In this document: piece by piece, positions 7,676 through 12,301 of the stretch
Position numbering within the stretch: the first letter of the stretch is position 1
How the letters are laid out: the number at the start of each line of letters is the position of its first letter
Origin: UBA9547 sp044349205
GTDB lineage: Bacteria > Bacteroidota > Bacteroidia > Cytophagales > UBA9547
Assembly: GCA_044349205.1 (NCBI GenBank)
Contig: JBIKRJ010000057.1
Location: 1-12,301, forward strand
Reading direction: 5' to 3'
Length of the DNA: 12,301 nt
Notes under the pieces: generated by a model
What the model was told of the DNA's origin: nothing
Databases searched by the model: none
Seen by the model: only the letters and a program-made list of their open reading frames with translations
Position numbers and translations under genes: made by a program

Positions 7676-8575
7676 ATGAAAAAATCAATCTTGACCCTCG
7701 GATTTGTTTCTGCAATGCTTTTCGGAGCCAATGCACAAGATGCAGCCACTTCTAGCAGCGAGCTAAAAGCCGGCAACATCACTGTGGAACTTAACGCTTC
7801 ATCTCCTTTTTCAGGTTTTGGTGCTGATCCATTTTCACTAAACAACAACGCGCTTCGTTTCCGTTACTTCTTGAACGAAAACACTGCTTTCCGTCTTGGT
7901 TTCTCCATTGATCGTTCTGGTTTTAACAACACCTTTGGAAATGCTACAACTACTACCACTTCTGGTGCTTCTGCTTCTGCAAGTCCTAAGCCTGACGGAA
8001 CAGCCAATGGTGACAAAATTAACTTCAAGTCAAGCACATTCCAGTTTAGCATCATGCCTGGTGTTGAAAAACATGTGATGGTGTCCAACAGACTTTCTGC
8101 TTACTACGGTGGTTACCTTGAATTGACTTCCAATTCACAAAAAGCCAAAGTAGAAGTAACTGCAGGTACAACTGGTGGCTCTACATCAGCACCTAACTTT
8201 GATGGTTCATACACATACGAGTTAAAAGGTGCTGGCGTGAATAATCCTGCTAATCCTTCTTTTGATTTTGGACAAAATGGTCAAGTTAACGGTATAACTC
8301 AAAATGGCAATGGATTTTTCCGTTTTGGATTGATGGGTGTGGCAGGTGCCGATTACTACTTCACCAAAGGTCTTTACCTAGGTGTTGAAGTAGGTTGGGG
8401 ATTAACTTCTACATCGTTCAGCAAAGTGGAAATAACAGTAAACAATTCAACTGTAGCACACAAAGATCCTGCTGCTTCAACAACAACAAAAACAGTCGCA
8501 TTAGACAAAAACAAATCTGGTCTTCAACTCGGTTCATGGGCTAACGCTTCATTCCGTTTTGGTTTCCGTTTCTAG
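7676..8575 (+). CDS. Outer-membrane beta-barrel protein (porin-like), secreted
   Basis: 299 residues with a clear Sec signal peptide (MKKSILTLGFVSAMLFGANA, likely cut before Q21). The mature part alternates hydrophobic and polar residues in amphipathic strands, for example LRFRYFLNENTAFRLGFSI and FFRFGLMGVAGADYYF. It ends in FRFGFRF with a terminal Phe, the usual C-terminal signal for outer-membrane barrel insertion. Loops are low-complexity and rich in Thr, Ser and Ala (around residues 86-107 and 263-275), which fits surface-exposed loops. I estimate 8-12 strands without computation. The start is the first ATG after an A-rich leader. A strong terminator follows 16 bp after the stop, so the gene is probably transcribed alone and ends cleanly. 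Specific substrate or function is not recognisable. Confidence 0.85.
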   Translation: MKKSILTLGFVSAMLFGANAQDAATSSSELKAGNITVELNASSPFSGFGADPFSLNNNALRFRYFLNENTAFRLGFSIDRSGFNNTFGNATTTTTSGASASASPKPDGTANGDKINFKSSTFQFSIMPGVEKHVMVSNRLSAYYGGYLELTSNSQKAKVEVTAGTTGGSTSAPNFDGSYTYELKGAGVNNPANPSFDFGQNGQVNGITQNGNGFFRFGLMGVAGADYYFTKGLYLGVEVGWGLTSTSFSKVEITVNNSTVAHKDPAASTTTKTVALDKNKSGLQLGSWANASFRFGFRF

Positions 8576-8591
8576 TCTTTTTCAAATTCAG

Positions 8592-8624
8592 AAAAAAGCC
8601 ACAGCCTGCTGTGGCTTTTTTTTT
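8592..8624 (+). terminator. Rho-independent terminator after the beta-barrel gene
   Basis: A GCCACAG / CTGTGGC stem (8598-8604 with 8609-8615) and a 4-base loop are flanked by six A and nine T. The A and T runs extend the stem. With poly-A on one side and poly-T on the other, it could also work for the opposite strand. Confidence 0.9.
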
Positions 8625-8632
8625 GCGCAATT

Positions 8633-8775
8633 GTCAGAATCAGGATTTTAGGATTAATGGATGATAGGATTGAATGAAGCATGAGAAATCCACAAAATCA
8701 ATCAAATTCTACATCTTGGCATTAAACTAGAGGAAAATCAAGTAAATCCTAAAATCTTGTAATCTTGATTCAGAC
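8633..8775. repeat. Left repeat unit with inverted termini
   Basis: The left terminus GTCAGAATCAGGATT is met by the inverted terminus AATCTTGATTCAGAC at 8761-8775. Just inside each end is a matching TTAGGATT / AATCCTAA pair. Toward the ends the DNA is built from AGGATT or AATCCT/AATCTT words every 8-9 bases. The interior is A/T-rich with no gene. The unit precedes the GxxExxY ATG by 15 bp and may carry its promoter. Confidence 0.7.
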
Positions 8776-8790
8776 AAAAAGATATCATTT

Positions 8791-9168
8791 ATGACCTTGG
8801 ACGAAATAACCTACAAAATAAATGGTTGTGCCATGAAAGTACACCGAACACTTGGAAATGGTTTTCAGGAGGTGATTTACCAACGCTGTTTGGCTATTGA
8901 ATTAGAAAGAGCCAATTTATTTTTTGGCAGAGAGATAGAACAAATCGTTTATTATGAAGGTGTTGAAGTAGGCACACGAAGGGCAGATTTTATTGTCGAA
9001 AACAAGGTGGTGGTGGAGTTGAAAGCACTGATAAATTTAGAGGATGTCCATTTAGCTCAAGCAAAAAATTATGTGGTCGCTTACGATTTTCCTATCGGTT
9101 TACTCATTAATTTTGGTTCTACCAGCTTACAATTCAAAAAAGTGTTTAATCCGAAATATGCTGTCTGA
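8791..9168 (+). CDS. GxxExxY family protein (PD-(D/E)XK nuclease-like)
   Basis: A 125-residue protein of full family length. The name-giving motif is GFQEVIY (G24, E27, Y30). A nuclease-like core follows, with D66 (RRADFIV) and E76-L-K78 (VVVELKAL), the spacing of a PD-(D/E)XK site. The C-terminus NFGSTSLQFKKVFN is the usual family ending. Function of the family is not established; nuclease activity is inferred from the motif. The stop codon TGA (9166-9168) lies within GTCTGAATC, the terminus of the right repeat unit, so gene and repeat are fused. The gene sits between two repeat units and is unrelated to its neighbours, the porin and cmk. Confidence 0.9.
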   Translation: MTLDEITYKINGCAMKVHRTLGNGFQEVIYQRCLAIELERANLFFGREIEQIVYYEGVEVGTRRADFIVENKVVVELKALINLEDVHLAQAKNYVVAYDFPIGLLINFGSTSLQFKKVFNPKYAV

Positions 9169-9300
9169 ATCAAGATTTTAATATTAAAGGATTGGCAGAG
9201 AAAAACATAATCTTGTACGTTTCTGACTATGTGTATTTTACAAGACGGAATAATCTATTAATCGAATAAATCTTAAAATCCTGCAAATCTTGATTCAGAC
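9163..9300. repeat. Right repeat unit with 16-bp perfect inverted termini
   Basis: GTCTGAATCAAGATTT at 9163-9178 is the exact reverse complement of the terminus at 9285-9300. A nested pair TCTTGTA (9211-9217) / TACAAGA (9239-9245) could form an inner stem. As RNA this would be a long hairpin between the GxxExxY gene and cmk. The first 30 bases match 8633-8662 in direct orientation at 25 of 30 positions. The middle shows no clear similarity to the left unit. Confidence 0.75.
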
Positions 9301-9315
9301 AAATAATATAAGTAG

Positions 9316-10002
9316 ATGCGTAAAATTATCATTGCCATTGATGGCTATTCGGGATGTGGTAAAAGTACCACGGCCAAATTGGTTGCAGAAAGGCTAAATT
9401 ACCTTTACATAGACACAGGAGCTATGTACCGGGCCGTAACGCTCTATTTTTTGGAAAATTTTGTGTCGCTCAGCAATCCAAAACAAATCAAGAGAGCACT
9501 TCTAAATATTCACTTAGAGTTTCATCGCAACGAACATACAGGTATAAATGAAATTTTTCTGAACGGTCTGAACGTGGAAGAAGAGATTCGTAAAATGTAC
9601 GTGTCGGAACAAGTGAGCCTAGTAAGTGCTATTTCGGAAGTTCGACAACTTCTTGTGGAACAACAGCGCAAAATGGCCAAAAAAGGTGGGGTGGTGATGG
9701 ACGGACGAGACATCGGTACCAATGTGTTTCCCAATGCTGAATTGAAGATTTTCGTGACCGCCGATGTGTATCTTCGCGCTGGTCGAAGGCAACAGGAATT
9801 GTTGGAAAAAGGCCAAGAAGTGGACTTGGATGAAATACTTCAAAACCTTGCCGAGCGCGACAGAATTGATACTACACGCAAGGAAAATCCATTGAAAAAA
9901 GCAGAAGATGCCTACTTACTAGACACCTCCCATTTTACCATCGAAGAGCAGGTCGAATTTGTGGTGAACCTCTACCTAGGCAAAGTAATTCAAAGCAATT
10001 AG
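9316..10002 (+). CDS. cmk: Cytidylate kinase
   Basis: A 228-residue (d)CMP kinase of normal length. The P-loop GYSGCGKST (10-18) binds ATP, DTGAMYRA (33-40) is the CMP kinase signature, and DGRDIGTNVFP (129-139) carries the base- and phosphate-binding Asp and Arg. The lid region contains AGRRQQE and AERDRIDTTRKENPLKKAEDA. It phosphorylates CMP and dCMP in the cytosol for nucleotide supply and is often essential. Start is ATG 9316, only 15 bp after the end of the GxxExxY cassette, so transcription must come from inside the repeat unit or from read-through. A fic remnant begins 16 bp after its stop. Confidence 0.96.
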   Translation: MRKIIIAIDGYSGCGKSTTAKLVAERLNYLYIDTGAMYRAVTLYFLENFVSLSNPKQIKRALLNIHLEFHRNEHTGINEIFLNGLNVEEEIRKMYVSEQVSLVSAISEVRQLLVEQQRKMAKKGGVVMDGRDIGTNVFPNAELKIFVTADVYLRAGRRQQELLEKGQEVDLDEILQNLAERDRIDTTRKENPLKKAEDAYLLDTSHFTIEEQVEFVVNLYLGKVIQSN

Positions 10003-10018
10003 TAAAGGCCTAATCTGA

Positions 10019-10140
10019 AAAAAGGGCACTCACCGATAAAATTAACGAGCGAGAAATGTTTATGAAAGGCATTGATTACTCTTATCACAACGAAGAGTAA
10101 TATACAATACCGACCTTTTAAAACTGTCAAAAAAACAGCT
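10019..10140 (+). repeat. Direct repeat, copy 1 (fic 3' end and trailer)
   Basis: Matches 11009-11130 at a constant offset of 990 bp, with 7 differences in 122 bases counted by eye. It covers the last 27 codons of the fic gene including the stop, plus about 40 bases beyond it. Similarity stops abruptly at the left edge. Confidence 0.93.
10020..10100 (+). pseudogene. 3' remnant of a second fic gene (26 codons)
   Basis: In the frame equivalent to fic, bases 10020-10100 read KRALTDKINEREM then FMKGIDYSYHNEE and a TAA stop. The residues differ from the intact gene at N/D, D/E, H/Y and Y/N. There is no start codon ahead; a stop at 10011 closes the frame. The inhibitory-type tail (SYHNE) is kept. 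I read it as the leftover of a diverged paralog or earlier copy rather than a working gene. Confidence 0.8.
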
Positions 10141-10146
10141 TCTTAA

Positions 10147-10227
10147 TATAGCCGAAAATTGCCTACTTCTTTAGCATTGAAATACTATGACAGGGCAATA
10201 GAGCAAATAAGCAAAGAAAACAAATGA
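10147..10227 (+). pseudogene. Short frame with stop overlapping the fic start (possible gene remnant)
   Basis: After a stop at 10144 the frame reads YSRKLPTSLALKYYDRAIEQ and then ISKENK, ending in a TGA that overlaps the fic ATG as ATGA. It has no ATG; the only initiator-like codon is TTG 10159. ATGA overlaps are typical of translationally coupled operon partners, so this could be the tail of a lost upstream partner gene. It may also be chance. The piece is too short to identify. Confidence 0.3.
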
Positions 10228-11090
10228 AAGTATCCATCCGATTTTTTAACGACCATGAAATACGTGCTGTTTGGGATAATGAACAAGCCAAGTGGTGGTT
10301 TAGTGTATTGGATATTGTATGCGTACTCAATGAAGAGCATGATTATAAAAAAGTTCGTAATTATTGGAAATACCTGAAAGCCAAGCTAAAGAAAGAAAAC
10401 AATCAGTTGGTTAGTGACACTACCCAACTGAAATTAACCGCTGCAGATGGAAAAAAATACCTAACAGACACATTGGACAGCAATGGGGTTGTGGAACTAG
10501 CCAAACATTTTCCCAACAACAGGGCAATAAAGTTTTTGGATTGGTTTCTTTACAGCGACACAAGCATTGACGGACAAAGCAAAAAGAAGGCTTACACGCT
10601 GTTTGAAAGCAATCTGATCCATGAATTTGAAGTTGGCACTACAAAAGGCTTGCAACAAATACATGCTTATTTGTTTGGAGGCTTATATGATTTTGCTGGG
10701 CAAATCAGAAAAAAAAGCATTTCAAAGGGTGGATATTCATTTGTTTATGCACAGCATTTAAAAACCACTTTACAACACATAGATAACATGCCACAAATAA
10801 CCTTTGAAGAAATTATTCAAAAGTATGCCGCCATGAACAAGGCACATCCTTTTATGGAAGGCAATGGCAGGAGCGCAAGAATATGGCTGGATTTGATGCT
10901 GAAAAAAGAACTTAAAAAATGTGTGGATTGGAGTAAAATCAGCAAAGAAAATTACATGAACGCCATGATTATCAGCACGGTTGATTACAGTGTTTTGGCT
11001 CAACAGATAAAAAGGGCACTCACCAATAAAATTAATGACCGAGAAATGTTTATGAAAGGCATTGATCACTCTTATCACTATGAAGAGTAA
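10224..11090 (+). CDS. Fic-family protein with N-terminal Bro-N-like domain (class III-type Fic)
   Basis: 288 residues. Residues about 1-110 resemble a Bro-N (phage antirepressor/BRO) domain: RAVWDNEQAKWWFSVLDIV, then YWKYLKAKLKKE, QLKLTAADGKKYLTD and FLDWFL. Residues about 120-288 form a Fic domain: VGTTKGLQQIHAYLFGGLYD, flap GQIRKKSISKGGYSFVY, and the complete catalytic motif HPFMEGNGR (208-216). Fic enzymes transfer AMP from ATP to a hydroxyl side chain; class III members such as NmFic target DNA gyrase. The C-terminus ends SYHYEE, giving S283xxxE287, the autoinhibitory motif at the C-terminal helix as in class III. The residue after E287 is Glu rather than Gly or Asn. No antitoxin gene is adjacent. 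A tail duplicate lies just upstream, a sign of rearrangement. Confidence 0.87.
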   Translation: MKVSIRFFNDHEIRAVWDNEQAKWWFSVLDIVCVLNEEHDYKKVRNYWKYLKAKLKKENNQLVSDTTQLKLTAADGKKYLTDTLDSNGVVELAKHFPNNRAIKFLDWFLYSDTSIDGQSKKKAYTLFESNLIHEFEVGTTKGLQQIHAYLFGGLYDFAGQIRKKSISKGGYSFVYAQHLKTTLQHIDNMPQITFEEIIQKYAAMNKAHPFMEGNGRSARIWLDLMLKKELKKCVDWSKISKENYMNAMIISTVDYSVLAQQIKRALTNKINDREMFMKGIDHSYHYEE

Positions 11091-11130
11091 TATACGATAC
11101 CGACCTTTTAAAACTGTCAAAAAAACAGCT
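11009..11130 (+). repeat. Direct repeat, copy 2 (within and after fic)
   Basis: Partner of the repeat at 10019-10140. This copy belongs to the intact fic gene. It continues into a T-run at 11130-11136, whereas copy 1 has its T-run broken by a C and then diverges. Confidence 0.93.
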
Positions 11131-11136
11131 TTTTTT
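11110..11136 (+). terminator. Weak possible terminator after fic
   Basis: CTGT (11114-11117) can pair with ACAG (11125-11128), with an A-rich loop and a following run of seven T. The stem is only 4 bp, extended by A-T pairs past a bulged C, so termination here is uncertain. A much better terminator lies at 11244. Confidence 0.3.
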
Positions 11137-11243
11137 AATGGTTGCATTTGTTTATTTACTCCTGCAAGAAAAGCCCAAGGAGAAACCTAGAAAGTATTAA
11201 AATGTTTAAACCGAGTAAAACATAACAGGAAGGCTTTAAACGC

Positions 11244-11279
11244 AAAAACGGCTTCTATTTCAAATAGAAGCCGTTTTTT
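11244..11279. terminator. Bidirectional terminator between fic and tRNA-Ala
   Basis: ACGGCTTCTATTT (11248-11260) and AAATAGAAGCCGT (11262-11274) are perfect reverse complements around a single central C. Flanking A and T runs extend the stem to about 17 bp. Poly-T follows on both strands. On the minus strand it begins one base after the tRNA CCA end, so it can end both the fic-side and tRNA transcripts. Confidence 0.92.
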
Positions 11280-11280
11280 A

Positions 11281-11358
<78 letters not shown>

Positions 11359-11366
11359 GGGGATTA

Positions 11367-11374
11367 CAAAGGTA
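11367..11374 (-). promoter_or_regulatory. -7 promoter element for tRNA-Ala
   Basis: The minus strand reads TACCTTTG, a perfect TAnnTTTG match ending 9 bases before the mature tRNA 5' end. The -33 side has only a T-run at about 11393-11396 (19-bp spacing), not a clean TTG. Placement fits a short-leader tRNA transcript. Confidence 0.55.
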
Positions 11375-11390
11375 GGATTATTTTTGAAAC

Positions 11391-11897
11391 CTAAAATATC
11401 CTGATTGCTTTAAGAAAAAGGGATTTGTACCATTTGTCCAAAAGATTTTCTTCTATCACACCCTTTTGGGTAGAAGCATGGATAAACATGATTTTTCCAT
11501 TCTCTACATTTGAAACCAAGCCAACGTGACTTATTTTTTTCGAACCCTTGGAAGCCCCTGTAAATACAAGATCACCAGGCCTTAACTTGTCAAATTCTAC
11601 TTCAGTACCCACTTTGCACTGTTCATGCGATTGACGGGGCATCTCCATGCCTACCTCGTTGAATACCACACATATTAAACCTGAACAATCTATCCCTTCC
11701 TTGTCCATACCGGCATATTTGTAAGGGGTGCCAATGTATTTTTTGGCAGATTGAATAACGACTTTTATTTTTTTTTCAGTGGAAAGCTTGGCTTTGTTTT
11801 CTTTGTCATGGTCTGCACCACTCTTTGCCGTTTTGCTGCTTCGGCAAGCCGACATAAAAAGTAGAAAAAGACAAAAAATGAATAATCGAAATGGCAT
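11391..11897 (-). CDS. NlpC/P60 (C40) family cell-wall endopeptidase lipoprotein
   Basis: Starting at ATG 11897 (168 aa; a TTG two codons upstream is less likely). The signal peptide MPFRLFIFCLFLLFMSAC ends in a lipobox-like FMSAC with acylated C18, so it is a predicted lipoprotein. A charged linker follows, then the NlpC/P60 domain (about 45-168). The catalytic triad candidates are C71 in IDCSG, H124 in SHVGL and H140 in FIHAS, with the typical YKYAGMDKEG lead-in and the LRPGDLVF strand. Such enzymes cleave gamma-D-Glu to diamino-acid links in peptidoglycan peptides. Length is normal and all key residues are present. It lies 33 bp upstream of the tRNA-Ala gene on the same strand and is divergent from the gene at 11984. 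Confidence 0.92.
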   Translation of the reverse strand: MPFRLFIFCLFLLFMSACRSSKTAKSGADHDKENKAKLSTEKKIKVVIQSAKKYIGTPYKYAGMDKEGIDCSGLICVVFNEVGMEMPRQSHEQCKVGTEVEFDKLRPGDLVFTGASKGSKKISHVGLVSNVENGKIMFIHASTQKGVIEENLLDKWYKSLFLKAIRIF

Positions 11898-11900
11898 ATA

Positions 11901-11931
11901 CAAAGGTAGCCATAGTTGTTGCCTAGGTCAA
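11901..11931 (-). promoter_or_regulatory. Bacteroidota-consensus promoter of the NlpC/P60 gene
   Basis: On the minus strand TTG (11931-11929), a 20-bp spacer and TACCTTTG (11908-11901) match the -33/-7 consensus exactly. The -7 element ends only 3 bases before the ATG at 11897, so transcription would begin at or just inside the start codon. Confidence 0.6.
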
Positions 11932-11983
11932 GTGTATGGAATAGAAAGAAAAAATCGTAAATAGAAATCGCAAAAACCTGCAC

Positions 11984-12301
11984 ATGATTACCCAAAAAAA
12001 AGTTCCTTATAAAATCTCAAAGCACCTTCGCAATTATTTGATTGAATACGAGCGGGAATACCGAATGCCCATTCAGTATCAGGACTTGTTACGTTTCAAC
12101 AGTGCTATTCCATTGTTCGAAAAAGACGGCACCGACACCCTTTGGGAAACGGTGCTATTTAGCCAAAACGACATGGAGCACATCTACCAAAGCCTTAAAA
12201 AAATGTATGCGATTCTAAAGGCAAACGGAGACATGAGCGTGATGAAACACCTGATTATTGACCGCATCGACTTGTGCATGTTTGGAAACACCAAACCGTT
12301 T
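11984..12301 (+). CDS. Conserved-looking hypothetical protein, 3' partial
   Basis: An open frame from ATG 11984 runs off the right edge, giving 106 codons. The product starts MITQKKVPYKISKHLRNYLI and continues with EYRMPIQYQDLLRF, DTLWETVLF and an end near IDRIDLCMFGNTKPF. No signal peptide or membrane segment is seen, so it is probably cytoplasmic. Codon use resembles the housekeeping genes nearby, and the sequence reads like a well-conserved Bacteroidota protein, but I cannot name it. It is divergent from the NlpC/P60 gene with an 86-bp gap. I see no TAnnTTTG element on this strand in the gap. Confidence 0.75.
   Translation, partial: MITQKKVPYKISKHLRNYLIEYEREYRMPIQYQDLLRFNSAIPLFEKDGTDTLWETVLFSQNDMEHIYQSLKKMYAILKANGDMSVMKHLIIDRIDLCMFGNTKPF

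Larger units (their letters stand above)
8633..9300. mobile_element. Putative GxxExxY repeat cassette (668 bp, no transposase)
   Basis: The segment holds one GxxExxY gene between two repeat-bounded units. It begins with GTCAGAATCAGGATT and ends with AATCTTGATTCAGAC; these are inverted copies with two mismatches. Two further termini lie inside, at 8775 and 9163. It sits exactly between the porin terminator and cmk, ending 15 bp before the cmk ATG. No transposase or integrase is present and I see no certain target-site duplication. Calling it mobile is inference from its bounded shape and placement. Confidence 0.5.

Noticed and set aside
7940..8000. Thr/Ser/Ala-rich stretch in the porin gene as a phase-variable repeat
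   Set aside because: The codons are mixed rather than a clean short tandem repeat, so slippage is not supported; it fits a surface loop.
9005..9014. TGGTGGAG matching the 3' end of tRNA-Ala, as a possible attachment site
   Set aside because: Only 8 bases match, it lies inside the GxxExxY coding sequence, and no integrase is present.
8633..9300. CRISPR array or insertion sequence
   Set aside because: Only four repeat ends in alternating orientation, with unequal spacing, no cas genes and no transposase.

Overview
The window is bacterial and almost certainly from a member of the Bacteroidota. Evidence: an OmpA-family protein with PD40-like N-terminal remains, a stand-alone DivIC/FtsB gene, a GxxExxY-family gene, a PolX with a degraded polymerase site, A/T-rich leaders without clear Shine-Dalgarno sequences, and several copies of the Bacteroidota -7 promoter element TAnnTTTG. 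I cannot assign a genus. Base composition and codon use look broadly uniform; I did no calculation.

Left part (1-1872, + strand): the 3' portion of an OmpA-like cell-envelope gene runs off the left edge and is followed 4 bp later by a divIC/ftsB-like septum gene. Two small acidic hypothetical genes follow. Middle part (1902-7468): a chromosomal housekeeping block. It holds a CCA-adding/poly(A) polymerase family gene (-), a divergent PolX-type HHH/PHP protein (+) whose polymerase catalytic aspartates are missing while the PHP nuclease site is intact, a convergent lipoyl-bearing E2 acyltransferase (-) overlapping polX by 4 bp, and an M42-type metallopeptidase (+). Then comes a secreted beta-barrel outer-membrane protein (7676-8575) with a strong terminator.

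Right part (8633-11280) is an accessory patch around the housekeeping gene cmk. Upstream of cmk lies a 668-bp cassette. It holds a GxxExxY gene (a PD-(D/E)XK-like small protein) with a repeat-bounded unit of about 140 bp on each side. The four repeat termini alternate in orientation and share GTCnGAATCAnGATT, and one terminus supplies the gene's stop codon. The cassette ends 15 bp before the cmk start. Downstream of cmk is an apparent Bro-N/Fic fusion with a class III-type C-terminal inhibitory motif. It is preceded by a 26-codon 3' remnant of a second fic copy (122-bp direct repeats, 990 bp apart) and by a short frame whose TGA overlaps the fic ATG. A perfect bidirectional terminator separates this patch from tRNA-Ala(GGC).

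Right edge: an NlpC/P60 lipoprotein (-) with a very well-formed promoter set almost on its start codon, and the 5' end of an unrecognised conserved-looking gene (+) that runs off the edge.

The best candidates for something new are the GxxExxY repeat cassette and the Bro-N/Fic locus with its duplicated tail. I see no CRISPR array, transposase, integrase or rRNA.
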